From assembly GCF_004115745.1 (NCBI RefSeq), contig NZ_QXIL01000015.1:1-49689 (forward strand): a stretch of DNA of 49,689 nt. Direction: 5' to 3'. Shown here one piece after another: positions 8,352 through 16,946 of the stretch (position 1 is the first letter of the stretch; each line of letters opens with the position of its first letter). The translations under genes were made by a program, and so were the position numbers. The notes under the pieces were generated by a model. It worked only from the letters and a program-made list of their open reading frames with translations. It had not been told where the DNA came from and did not search any database. This DNA comes from Levilactobacillus suantsaii (GTDB lineage: Bacteria > Bacillota > Bacilli > Lactobacillales > Lactobacillaceae).

Positions 8352-8678
8352 TCAAGCACCCCATTCCTATCAAACTCATTTGTAACTTAAAGTTACTAGA
8401 AAACTTTAAAGCGCCTACTTCAAAATAGACCATAAGGATATTATAGTTAGTGATGGTCGAAAATACAATTTGAAAAGCGAGAATTGGCGATGAAATTAAT
8501 AATTTTTAGTAGGACCAGTGACTCTTTTTACGTGTAGTGCTAGTAGCAGTTTTGTGCGGAGGACTACCTTAGAAAAATAATATAACCGAATGACTATTCC
8601 TACAAATGATTAAGCAACGACAAAGTCGCCTATTCTTGCCGTAGCCTGTATTTAAAAAATTAAAAAGAAGGAATATAG
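8352..8678. other. AT-rich divergent intergenic region
   Basis: Carries the divergent promoters of hxlR and opuCA and the palindrome at 8382-8396. I see no further gene or strong hairpin. The AT-rich composition contrasts with the rib genes and supports foreign origin of the island. Confidence 0.6.
8382..8396. promoter_or_regulatory. Candidate HxlR operator palindrome
   Basis: GTAACTT-A-AAGTTAC is a perfect inverted repeat with seven-base arms, placed 31-45 bases upstream of the hxlR start and overlapping its probable promoter. The position fits autorepression; binding is inferred. Confidence 0.55.
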
Positions 8679-9614
8679 ATGATTACTTTTAATCAAATCA
8701 CCAAACAATATCCGGATAAATTAGCGTTAAATCAACTTAGCCTAAAAGTCCAGAGCCATGAATTTTTTGTGCTGGTTGGACCCTCTGGCTCTGGAAAAAC
8801 CACGTTACTAAAAATGATTAACCGGTTAGAAACGCCGACTTCTGGCAGTGTCAGCATTGATGATAAAAATGTTAATGATCTTAATCTGACAAAACTGCGC
8901 CAAAACATTGGTTATGTCTTACAGTCTGGTGCTTTATTTCCCAACATGACGGTTTTCCAAAACGCTGCTATTCAACTGGCCAACTTAAACTGGGAACCTG
9001 AAAAGCAACATGACCGGGTTGCAGAACTCCTAACCGAGGTCGGATTACCTCCCAAAGAATTTATGACGAAAATGCCGCACGAATTGTCTGGTGGCGAAGC
9101 GCAACGCGTGGGAATCGTTCGTGCATTAGCAGCAAGCCCCATGATTGTGCTGATGGATGGGCCCTTCAGTGCCCTTGATCCCGTTTCGACGCGACAACTG
9201 CAAGATTTAGTATTGCAGTTGCACCAAACACTGGCGACCACTTTCGTCTTCGTGACTCACGATATGCAGGAAGCCATTAAATTGGCAGACCATCTGGCAG
9301 TTATTCATAATGGGGAGCTTCAACAGATTGGTACGCCCAACGAGATCTTAGCGGCACCAACCAATGATTTTGTTAAAAATTTTTTCCGCGATGCTTCTCA
9401 ACAAAAAGCTTTTTTAGCCCGGGTCATTGAATCGGGACTTGGTCAACCAAAAAATCACCAAAAGGCGCTTGTTTTGCAGCAAACTGACACGATTATGGAT
9501 TGGGCAACTATTTTACACCGCAACCCTGCGGCGTTGATTGAAGTTGCCAACGTTGTTTTGGTACCAACAGATTTTCCTGCATACATTGCAACTATGAAGA
9601 AAGGGGACCACTAA
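8679..9614 (+). CDS. opuCA: OpuC-type osmoprotectant ABC ATPase, Walker B Glu lost
   Basis: ATPase subunit for uptake of glycine betaine, carnitine or choline. The Walker A GPSGSGKTT, Q-loop, signature LSGGEAQRVGI and H-loop VTHDMQEA are present, and a C-terminal extension with remnants of a CBS-like region follows. The Walker B reads VLMDGPFSALDP: Gly161 (GGG at 9159) stands where the catalytic glutamate is nearly invariant in this family, a change expected to block ATP hydrolysis. The start has an AAGGA site. The permease gene follows four bases after the stop and is itself interrupted. Confidence 0.9.
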   Translation: MITFNQITKQYPDKLALNQLSLKVQSHEFFVLVGPSGSGKTTLLKMINRLETPTSGSVSIDDKNVNDLNLTKLRQNIGYVLQSGALFPNMTVFQNAAIQLANLNWEPEKQHDRVAELLTEVGLPPKEFMTKMPHELSGGEAQRVGIVRALAASPMIVLMDGPFSALDPVSTRQLQDLVLQLHQTLATTFVFVTHDMQEAIKLADHLAVIHNGELQQIGTPNEILAAPTNDFVKNFFRDASQQKAFLARVIESGLGQPKNHQKALVLQQTDTIMDWATILHRNPAALIEVANVVLVPTDFPAYIATMKKGDH

Positions 9615-9617
9615 TTC

Positions 9618-11138
9618 ATGGATTCGTTAGAAACATATCTTCAACACAATAGTCAGCAGATTATTGGGGCTTTGGGGCAACATATTGTACTGTCATTGAT
9701 TGCAATTCTGATTACCATTGTCATTGCTATTCCATTGGCGGTAATCCTTATGAATCATCAGAAATGGGGAGAAGTCGTGCTTCAGGTGACAAGTGTCATT
9801 CAAACCATTCCTAGTTTAGCCGTTTTAGGGATTTTGATTCCCTTTGTGGGGATTGGAACGATTCCAGCTATCATTGCTTTAGTGTTATACGCCATTATGC
9901 CCGTCTATCAAAACACTTACGCTGGATTGACTTCGATTGATCCTCTATTAATTCAAGCGGCAGAAGCTTTTGGGATGAAAAGGCGTTTCAAACTGTTCAA
10001 AGTTCAGTTTCCACTGGCGATGCCCATGATTATTTCTGGTATTCGGATTGGGAGTGTCATGGTCATTGGGACGGCAACACTAGCCGCGTTAATTGGGGGC
10101 GGCGGCCTTGGGACCTATATTCTATTGGGAATCCAAACTAACAATAATAACGCCCTAATCGTGGGGGCTATCTTATCAGCGTTGCTCGCGTTGATTGTGA
10201 GTGGCGTGATTCGGGTGCTTTCCAAGGTTTCTTTCAAAAAGACAATTATTGGCCTGGTCAGTCTTGTCTTGATAGGTGGTATCGGTACGGCTGCCGTTAA
10301 ATTAGCCACGCCGCAGCGACAAACGATTACTATCGCGGGGAAAATGGGAGGCGAACCCGAGATTTTAATTAATATGTATAAGGATTTGATTCAACAGGAT
10401 AACCCCAATATCAAGGTAAACTTAAAGCGAAACTTTGGTGGGACCAGTTTTCTGTTCAAGGCCTTACAAAGCAATAAAATCGATATTTATCCAGAATTTA
10501 CGGGAACAGTACTCCAATCCCTGGTTAAAGGACATACAAAAGTGAACCCCAATGCCCATTCTGCATATAAGACTGCTAAAAAAGCATTAAAAAATCAGTT
10601 TAACATGCGTTTTTTGGCCCCCATGAAATATCAAAATGGGTATGGGATAGCCGTGAAAACCAGTGTTGCAAAAAAATATAACCTACGTAATTTTTCTGAT
10701 TTAAAAAAACATCGGAATTTTAAAGCAGCGTTTGACCCTGACTTTTTCCAACAAGCGGATGGTTATCCGGAATTGCAAAAGGTATATGGATTAAACTTTA
10801 ATAGTGTCAGGACAATGGAACCCTCCCTACGGTATAAGGCACTTGCTCGGGGGGGTGTCCAAGTTGCTGATGCGTATACAACGGATCCACAGATTCCTAA
10901 GTATCATTTGACCCTTCTAAAAGACAATTTACATTTTTTCCCACCTTACCAAGGTGCACCGTTAATGAAATAGTCTTTTGCGAAGAAAAATCCGCAAATC
11001 GTTAAAAGTTTGAACAAATTGGTAAATAAAATCAGTACAAAAGATATGCAAAAAATGAATTACCGCGTTACGATTAACCACGAAAAGGCGGCTACAGTAG
11101 CGAAAACGTATTTAAAAACCCATGGTTTATTGAAATAA
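9618..11138 (+). pseudogene. OpuC permease/substrate-binding fusion with amber stop
   Basis: Codes for a fused osmoprotectant transporter subunit: about five or six membrane helices in residues 15-215 (EAA-like loop near AAEAFGMKRRFKLFKVQFPLA), then an OpuAC-type binding domain from about residue 235 (ITIAGKMGGEPEIL onward). A TAG at 10971-10973 stops it at residue 451. The same frame continues for 54 codons (SFAKKNPQIVKSLNKLV to THGLLK) to TAA at 11136, which would give a normal 506-residue protein. The lost part is the end of the ligand-binding domain. Together with the OpuCA change, the system is probably inactive. Confidence 0.85.
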
Positions 11139-11156
11139 GAAAGGCGGGTGTGTTTG

Positions 11157-12116
11157 ATGAAGGCTTACGTTGTGGAACACCCGGGTGGTCCTGAAGTGTT
11201 GGAACTAAAAGATGTGGCAACTCCAAAGGTCAAACCAGGTTGGAATTTGGTCAAAGTTCTAGGTTTTGGCATCAATCATTCCGAAATTTTTACAAGGGAA
11301 GGCAAGTCACCAAGCGTTAAATTTCCACGAATCTTGGGGATTGAAGTGGTCGGTAAAATTGTAGCCAGTTCGGTTCCACAACAATTGACACCCGGTCAGA
11401 CCGTCATTTCAATCATGGGTGAAATGGGAAGACAATTTGATGGGAGTTATGCAGAAGACGTCCTGTTGCCGAATGACCAAGTTTACCCGGTCCAAACGAC
11501 GTTATCCATTGCTAACTTAGCAGCTATCCCGGAGACCTACTACACAGCATTTGGAATAGCCAAAAGTCTTCAAATTCAAGCAAACGATGAAGTTCTTATT
11601 CAAGCGGCAACAAGCGGGGTAGGGATTGCCGTGTGTCGGCTCATCAAAGCATTTAATGCGCATGTTAAGGTGACGGGTACTAGTCGAACAGCGGCTAAAG
11701 AAAATCAGTTATTGCATGCGGGATTTGATAAAGTTATCGTTGCGCCTAATAGTCGAGAATTACCCGCAAATTGTGGGGCATTTGATAAAATAGTGAATTT
11801 AATTGGTCCACTCAGTGTGCCGGATGCCCTGCAACACCTTAAAGAATTTGGGATTCTTAACTCTACTGGGCAATTGGGTGGCGTGTGGACTTTAGATGAT
11901 TTTGATCCCATCACCGCGATTCCTAATAACCGCTACCTAACCAGTTTTTATTCGGGCGATGTTTCGCAAACGAGTATTCAAGAGATGTTAGATTTCTTGG
12001 CTAAGTATCAAGTTGATGTTCAGCCGGCCAAGACTTTTTCTTTTGACCACTTAAGACAAGCTCATGCCTATTTAAGTAGCCATGAGAGCTTCGGCAAAGT
12101 TGTTATCGTGATGTAG
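11157..12116 (+). CDS. Quinone oxidoreductase-like zinc-free alcohol dehydrogenase
   Basis: A 319-residue medium-chain dehydrogenase/reductase with the GroES-like N-terminal domain (MKAYVVEHPGGPEVLEL) and a Rossmann domain from about residue 120 (VLIQAATSGVGIAVCRLIKAF). Catalytic-zinc ligands are not apparent, which suits NADPH:quinone reductases that detoxify quinones or reactive carbonyls. ATG 11157 is preferred over the in-frame GTG at 11148 because homologues begin MKAY and the AAAGGCGG ribosome stretch is better spaced. It starts 18 bases after the opuC remnant and probably shares its transcript. The HxlR regulator at the other end of the island may control it. Confidence 0.9.
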   Translation: MKAYVVEHPGGPEVLELKDVATPKVKPGWNLVKVLGFGINHSEIFTREGKSPSVKFPRILGIEVVGKIVASSVPQQLTPGQTVISIMGEMGRQFDGSYAEDVLLPNDQVYPVQTTLSIANLAAIPETYYTAFGIAKSLQIQANDEVLIQAATSGVGIAVCRLIKAFNAHVKVTGTSRTAAKENQLLHAGFDKVIVAPNSRELPANCGAFDKIVNLIGPLSVPDALQHLKEFGILNSTGQLGGVWTLDDFDPITAIPNNRYLTSFYSGDVSQTSIQEMLDFLAKYQVDVQPAKTFSFDHLRQAHAYLSSHESFGKVVIVM

Positions 12117-12181
12117 CCAATATTTGTGAGGTGCTTGGTCCAAACCACTGTCGATACAGATAATTAAAGTGATTAGGGTGC

Positions 12182-12243
12182 ACTAAAAAATCCTGATTAC
12201 CAACGCAATTCAAGTTGGTAATCAGGATTTTTGTCGTTACTGG
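12182..12243. repeat. Terminator-containing direct repeat, right copy
   Basis: Near-identical to 7903-7965. Its stem (12186-12204 with 12214-12232) is a bidirectional terminator between the converging oxidoreductase and murI, and the repeat includes the murI stop codon at 12237-12239. Confidence 0.85.
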
Positions 12244-13019
12244 GTGATGCCGTAATCGTACAAATGTTGGTACAACGCCAGTTCATCGGGGGTGTTGCGA
12301 CTGCTGAGAAAGTCGATGTGTTGGTCGGCATTTTCCGTACGCAGTAACCCACGTTGTTTGAGCTGGGCTGCCAGGTTGTTGGCCAAGCCCTCGTAGCCTG
12401 TGTAGATGGTGACGGGGTGGTCGTACTTGGCTTGAATCATGTCGGCGATGAATGGGTAGTGGGTACAACCCAAGACGATGGCATCGATGGGGTCGTTTAA
12501 GACCGGGGCCATCAATTGGTCGACCAGTTCTTGAATCTGTTCAATCCCGTCGTGGCCTAGTTCGATGCGGTCGGCTAGCCCGGGGCAGGGCAACGAATAA
12601 ACGTGGGTGCGCTCCTCGAAGCGGGCGACCTGGGCCTTGTATTTGGGCAGGCTGATGGTCAGCGGCGTGGCCATAACCAAGATGTGCTGCTTGCCGGCAT
12701 CGAACGCCTGTTTTAAGGCCGGTTCGATGCCTAAGATTGGCATGTCTGGGTTAGCGGCGATGAGTTGCTGCTTAGCTGCGCTGGTCGCAGTGTTGCAGGC
12801 GATCACGACGGCCTTGACCGTGTGGGCTTTAAGTTGGACCATGACTTGGCTGGCTAAGACGCAAACCTCCGCTGAACTCTTTTCACCGTACGGGGCGTTA
12901 GCGGAATCCCCGTAAAAAATAAAGTCTTCCTGGGGCAGGACACGCGCCAGGGTGCGTAGGGTACTGATGCCCCCGACGCCGGAATCGAAGACGCCGATGG
13001 GTGCTTGTAACTTTGACAT
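12237..13019 (-). CDS. murI: Glutamate racemase
   Basis: Cofactor-independent racemase making D-glutamate for peptidoglycan, in the cytoplasm. The 260-residue protein has the acid/base cysteine pair of the family in VIACNTATSAA and LGCTHYPF, and the N-terminal IGVFDSGVGG and YGDSANAPYG motifs. The start has an AGGAGG site. Its GC-rich composition matches the core genome, unlike the DNA on both sides, so it separates two accessory blocks. Confidence 0.93.
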   Translation of the reverse strand: MSKLQAPIGVFDSGVGGISTLRTLARVLPQEDFIFYGDSANAPYGEKSSAEVCVLASQVMVQLKAHTVKAVVIACNTATSAAKQQLIAANPDMPILGIEPALKQAFDAGKQHILVMATPLTISLPKYKAQVARFEERTHVYSLPCPGLADRIELGHDGIEQIQELVDQLMAPVLNDPIDAIVLGCTHYPFIADMIQAKYDHPVTIYTGYEGLANNLAAQLKQRGLLRTENADQHIDFLSSRNTPDELALYQHLYDYGITQ

Positions 13020-13270
13020 AAGCGATTTCCTCCTAAGCCTCCATTAAAGCCCCTTTTGGTCGTTTCCGCAAGTCTGGACTAAAAAATAAAAGGATCTCCC
13101 GTTTGGTTCTACAGAAAAGTAGTGAACCAAAACAGTTGGGGCAGCTATATGCAGCAAATACTCAAAATGACTGACGAAAGAGACTAAATTGAAGCCTGGC
13201 ACGCCACAGCTTTACGTCTATATTGCTGGTGTGTTACTCTTTCGGTAATCCTTTAGAAGGAGAATTTTTC

Positions 13271-13507
13271 ATGAAGATGGGTACAGTAATCATTATTATC
13301 TTATGTTTAGTATTGCCTATAATTACGCCTTCTCAGCAATGGCTAACCGCACACAAGTTAACCTATCTCCCTTTAAGTGTAGGGATTATATTTTTGTTAC
13401 TCATGATATCGCTTAGTTTAGGTGTGTCTGGAGCTATCTTTAGCTGGTACGATTACGGGATTGTCAGTTTAGTTTGCTTAGAGACAAGTTGGCAAATAGT
13501 CAAATAA
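13271..13507 (+). CDS. Small hydrophobic membrane protein, unknown
   Basis: A 78-residue protein with about two to three hydrophobic segments: residues 4-17, 31-52 and a weaker one near 58-70. An AAGGAG site lies about nine bases before the ATG at 13271; an upstream in-frame start at 13223 is less likely because it lacks a ribosome site. I do not recognise the family. It sits in low-GC accessory DNA upstream of the decayed secreted-peptide gene, and small proteins of this kind sometimes give immunity to peptides, but nothing here proves that. Confidence 0.55.
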   Translation: MKMGTVIIIILCLVLPIITPSQQWLTAHKLTYLPLSVGIIFLLLMISLSLGVSGAIFSWYDYGIVSLVCLETSWQIVK

Positions 13508-13983
13508 TTTTAGAATTGATACCTGTATCTTAAGCTGCATCACACAGGCAGTTGCGGCAAGCAAACTGACTATTTGATTGGGCTTTTTCGTTTTCCTTTT
13601 GATAAAAGGAAAGACATGCCGGGTTTGACCCTTGGAGGCGATGGGTAAAGTGATATCGGCCCGATTCACCACTTTATTGAAGATGTGGACGAATTTGGCC
13701 AAATAAAGCATCGTGCCAGTTGGAATGAGGCACAGTTTAACGTGTATTCTGATATTAAAAAGTGTTGGCTGGTCAGCCAAGCTCGAAATTTCGCTGCTCC
13801 TCTAAGCTAACACCCGTCAAATATGGTTAAAATATAGTAATTATTATGAAAAATCAATTACGGTAAAAATCGTTTTCTTCTTTTGATTCTTGGTATTTAA
13901 TGTGTTGACTGATAACTTTAGCTTGCGCATACTTCAGTATAGGGTATGTAAGTTTGGTTAAAACATACCAAAAAAGAAAGAAG
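13508..13983. other. Low-GC intergenic stretch with repeat copy R1
   Basis: Holds the first R1 repeat (13573-13690) and the region upstream of the secreted-peptide gene. No open frame with a ribosome site was seen. Confidence 0.5.
13573..13690. repeat. Dispersed repeat R1, copy A
   Basis: Resembles 16698-16795. Shared blocks are GGGCTTTTTCGTTTTCCTTT and AAAGTGATATCG...CACTTT; the latter can fold back on itself. The middle differs by small indels. Confidence 0.65.
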
Positions 13984-14566
13984 ATGGCTTATATTATGAG
14001 AGCAAGTACAACTTTGAAATTAGGTATTGCAATGCTTTCGTTTTCAACATTAGCAGTTATGAGTAATACCACTGCGAGTGCTGACGTAGTGTCCCCAAGT
14101 ACCTCCAGCACCTTTGTTAGTCATTTGACATCTAATGCTCCTAAAAATGATATTTCAGACTGACAAGCTGCTGATCAATATGTACAAGTTAAGGCTAACC
14201 AGTTTTTTTAGCCAACCGACGGACGGTTCATTACCGCAAGCGACCATTGAAACTATTAAGACTAGTGTTGAGACAGTTAACGCATAAATCATGGCACATC
14301 ATGGTGTGATTGACCCCTCTAGTAAACAAGTCTTTTTTCGTGGAGACCTAGCAAAGCGAAAGTCACACGAAGTACGAGGGTACTGGTAGGGAGTACGGCA
14401 TATTTTCCGCTCGAATAGAGCAGTTAAAGATTTTGCTCATGACTTGGACCAACACTCGCATACATTAATGGCTGCAGGAATTATTGCTGATGGGACTGCG
14501 AACATCTTCGCTGGTGTCAGCGCCTGGTCTATTACTGGAATGGCCAGTGATCTTCGTCACTATTAA
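13984..14566 (+). pseudogene. Decayed secreted peptide or bacteriocin-like precursor
   Basis: Begins with a signal peptide (MRASTTLKLGIAMLSFSTLAVM with a cut after TASA) and is then broken by TGA at 14161 and a T7 run at 14203-14209. Dropping one T restores a frame reading FSQPTDGSLPQATIETIKTS, with further stops after ETVNA and after HEVRGYW, ending in a Gly/Ala-rich stretch (HTLMAAGIIADGTANIFAGV) before TAA at 14564. Signal peptide, charged middle and Gly/Ala-rich tail recall secreted antimicrobial peptides, but the family is not recognised. Three nonsense codons plus a shift make it inactive. Confidence 0.6.
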
Positions 14567-14667
14567 TACGAACCATTCAAAAAGTAAGATTAATATGGAT
14601 GTCAACGAAGTATTACAGTACAGTTTTGCCGTTTGGCATGACTAAACATTTTATTGATTAATTAGGG

Positions 14668-14922
14668 GTGAGAACTATCAATTTATGGGACTTTTGGCCG
14701 TTACTGTTCGTGTTTGCAATGTGGTTTGGCAAGGCATACTTAGATGACTTCTATCGCTCTCATCTGAGTATCTTCAACAATATGTGGCTGAATATCGTTG
14801 TTCTTGGAATCCTTTCGGTAACAATATACTTTACTCAAGGTCGTAGTTACATTCTGGTGATTGTAAATGTTCTATTCGGTAGCTGGATTATTATGAAAGA
14901 CAAATCATCCAGATCAAAGTGA
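14668..14922 (+). CDS. Small three-helix membrane protein, possible immunity protein
   Basis: An 84-residue hydrophobic protein with segments at about residues 8-21, 40-55 and 60-76 and a basic C-terminus (MKDKSSRSK). The only plausible start is GTG 14668, with a weak purine-rich stretch before it. It follows the decayed secreted-peptide gene on the same strand, the usual order of a bacteriocin and its immunity gene. The function is inferred only from this context and topology. Confidence 0.45.
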   Translation: MRTINLWDFWPLLFVFAMWFGKAYLDDFYRSHLSIFNNMWLNIVVLGILSVTIYFTQGRSYILVIVNVLFGSWIIMKDKSSRSK

Positions 14923-14997
14923 CTATTCGTCCCTTTTAAACTAAAAATTTTTCTCCTAAAAGAGTCTGAGACAAAACCTCGATTCTAGAAATATCAT

Positions 14998-15038
14998 GAG
15001 GTGGTAATTGCCGGTTTTTGGCAATTACCACCTTTTCT
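14998..15038 (+). terminator. Intrinsic terminator
   Basis: A perfect 14-bp stem (AGGTGGTAATTGCC and its complement) with a seven-base loop, then TTTTCTT. It closes the small membrane-protein transcript. Confidence 0.8.
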
Positions 15039-15139
15039 TATAATCCCAAATTGACACTGTTTTGACAGTGATTACCGTTCTTCGTGGTCACTAGTTTTTC
15101 GCGTTTAGGGGCTTCAAGGTATTGAGAAGTGGGGCGTGA

Positions 15140-15263
15140 TCGGAAATAGGGGATGGGTTAGGTAACGAAACCCTTCGTTACCTAACCCATCCCCTATATT
15201 CTTTAACCTGACTCGTCGGTTTAATTTTGGCAACGCCGGTTGATAAATTCCTGGGTCCGTCCC
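15140..15263. repeat. Dispersed hairpin repeat R2, copy A
   Basis: About 120 bases nearly identical to 16807-16931. The core is a perfect 24-bp inverted repeat (15146-15169 with 15174-15197, four-base loop), followed by a conserved flank with CGGTTTAATTTTGGCAACGC. The two copies bracket the MerR/SDR genes. Confidence 0.85.
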
Positions 15264-15320
15264 ACAGTGATCCATTCAAAGACAAATAAAAATTGCTTCT
15301 GAGTTTCTTGAAGGATTTCA

Positions 15321-15722
15321 TCATGATTCAACTTTTTCTTGAACATATTTTTCAGTTCCATCAGCAATCGCTTCTCTATAGTAGTTACATTTCCATCTTA
15401 TTTCGTCCAAAGTTTTATGCAAATCTTCAATTTGAGAATTGACTTGTTTTTCTCTTTCTAAGAAGAATTCAAGTCATTTTTCTAGCGTGGAATCACCTTG
15501 TTCAATCAAGTGAATATACTTCTTTATTTCTTTGATCGGCATACCGGTCCTTTTTAAACATTCAATTGATTGGATAGTATGAATATTAGATGCACTGAAA
15601 ATTCTTTCACCATTATTATTTCTTTTTAGATTAGGAATAAGATTCTGTTGATCATAGTAGCGGATTGTTGGTTTGGTCAGATGAAACTTTTGGGCTACTT
15701 CGTTGATTCCATAAAATTTCAT
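15321..15722 (-). pseudogene. MerR-family regulator with opal stop
   Basis: The N-terminal winged helix typical of MerR is clear (MKFYGINEVAQKFHLTKPTIRYYDQQNLIP), then the helix with ECLKRTGMPIKEIKKYIHL. A TGA at 15474-15476 ends it at residue 82. The same frame continues for about 50 codons (LEFFLEREKQVNSQIEDLHK) to TGA at 15321, which supplies the missing dimerisation coiled coil. Intact it would have about 133 residues. Without the coiled coil it should not dimerise well. It is divergent from the SDR gene, its likely target. Confidence 0.8.
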
Positions 15723-15747
15723 AATAAATACACCCCGTTATGCTTGC

Positions 15748-15765
15748 GTTAAAGTGCACTTTAAC
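15748..15765. promoter_or_regulatory. Palindrome in the merR-SDR divergent promoter
   Basis: GTTAAAGTGCACTTTAAC is a perfect 18-base palindrome. A TATAAT box for the SDR gene follows at 15779-15784. It is the likely operator for the MerR-type regulator or a related factor. Confidence 0.6.
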
Positions 15766-15807
15766 ATGTATGCTGTATTATAATCAAGTAGATTGGAGGA
15801 AGTCAAT

Positions 15808-16548
15808 ATGAGCTTAAAAGATAAAGTCGTTATTATCATGGGGGCATCAAGTGGTATGGGCGCTGCTACGGCTAACCTACTGGCCCAAGAGGGCACTAAA
15901 TTGACACTTGCTGCACGGAGATTAGAACGCTTAGATGAAATAAAGGCTAATAATCCTGAAGCTAATATTCTGACCATAAAAGCTGATGTCACTAACATTG
16001 ATGACGTTCAATCAGTCGTTGACAAAACCGTTGCGACCTATGGCCGAGTTGATGTTATGTGGAATAACGCTGGAATAATGCCCGTCAATGAGCTCCGGAA
16101 CAGTGCCCGGACAGAATGGGATAATCTAATCAACATTAATATCCACGGCGTTCTCAATGGCATTGATGCGGTTCTCCCAACAATGATTAAACAAGGTTCA
16201 GGCCATATTATTTCAACGGATTCCATTGCTGGCTTAGTCACCCATGCTAAATTTGCGGTTTATGCCGGCACCAAAGCAGCTATTCGCTCCATCATGGAGG
16301 GACTTCGTCAGGAAGAAGGTAAGAATGGGATTAAGTCCACAACCATTTATCCTGGCCAAGTTGCAACTGAACTTGGGAATTCGATTAATAATAAAGCCTT
16401 GCGTGACAAGATTTCATCTGATATTAAGCAACCGTCGATGACCGTTCTTAAACCTGAAGAAATTGCTAAAACAGTAGCGTTTGTCATCGATACACCTGCA
16501 AACATGTCCATCAATGAATTAGTTATTCGTCCAACCGCAGAATTATAG
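15808..16548 (+). CDS. Short-chain dehydrogenase/reductase
   Basis: A 246-residue classical SDR: cofactor motif MGASSGMG at residues 11-18, NNAG in the fourth strand, an active-site serine in HIISTDSIAG, and YAGTK supplying the Tyr/Lys pair. It should be a cytosolic NAD(P)-dependent oxidoreductase of unknown substrate. ATG 15808 is chosen because a GGAGGA site precedes it by seven bases; an in-frame TTG at 15793 overlaps that site. Divergent MerR regulators commonly induce such enzymes on aldehyde or electrophile stress. Confidence 0.9.
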   Translation: MSLKDKVVIIMGASSGMGAATANLLAQEGTKLTLAARRLERLDEIKANNPEANILTIKADVTNIDDVQSVVDKTVATYGRVDVMWNNAGIMPVNELRNSARTEWDNLININIHGVLNGIDAVLPTMIKQGSGHIISTDSIAGLVTHAKFAVYAGTKAAIRSIMEGLRQEEGKNGIKSTTIYPGQVATELGNSINNKALRDKISSDIKQPSMTVLKPEEIAKTVAFVIDTPANMSINELVIRPTAEL

Positions 16549-16579
16549 AAAATAATTAGCGGTTGAGAGTTGAATAGCT

Positions 16580-16606
16580 AAAAAGCCCCAGTTCGCTGGG
16601 GTTTTA
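16580..16606 (+). terminator. Intrinsic terminator of the SDR gene
   Basis: AAAAGCCCCAG-TTCG-CTGGGGTTTT: a compact stem closed by a UUCG tetraloop. Confidence 0.85.
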
Positions 16607-16697
16607 ATGTATACAAGCTTAAAATGCATGACATCTGTATGATTAAGATACCGAGACTAACCATACAAAGAAGTGTTCATGTCTATTTTATGCGCCC

Positions 16698-16795
16698 TTT
16701 GATGGGGCTTTTTCGTTTTCCTTTTGATGAAGAAAGGGGAACATTGTGTAAAGTGATATCGACCCAATTTACCACTTTAGCGAAGCTGAAGTGGG
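16698..16795. repeat. Dispersed repeat R1, copy B
   Basis: Second copy of the R1 element, here directly before R2 copy B, so the two may once have been one composite unit. Confidence 0.6.
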
Positions 16796-16806
16796 GAGGG
16801 GCTTAA

Positions 16807-16931
16807 TAAGAAATAGGGGATGGGTTAGGTAACGAAGACCTTCGTTACCTAACCCATCCCCTATATTCTTTAACCTGACTCATCGGTTTAATTTTGGCAA
16901 CGCCGGTTGAGCAATTTCCAGGTCCATTGCG
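16807..16931. repeat. Dispersed hairpin repeat R2, copy B
   Basis: Contains the same perfect 24-bp inverted repeat (16813-16836 with 16841-16864), differing from copy A only in the loop, and the same downstream flank. It ends just after the brnQ stop side. Confidence 0.85.
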
Positions 16932-16946
16932 CCAAGCCAGCCAAGG

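Noticed and set aside
16624-16806. 60-residue frame between the SDR and brnQ
   Set aside because: It lies within repeat R1 copy B and is not open in the other copy.
13940-16930. Prophage or toxin-antitoxin island in the low-GC zone
   Set aside because: No integrase, structural, lysis or recognisable toxin genes are seen; only small membrane proteins, a decayed gene, MerR/SDR and repeats.
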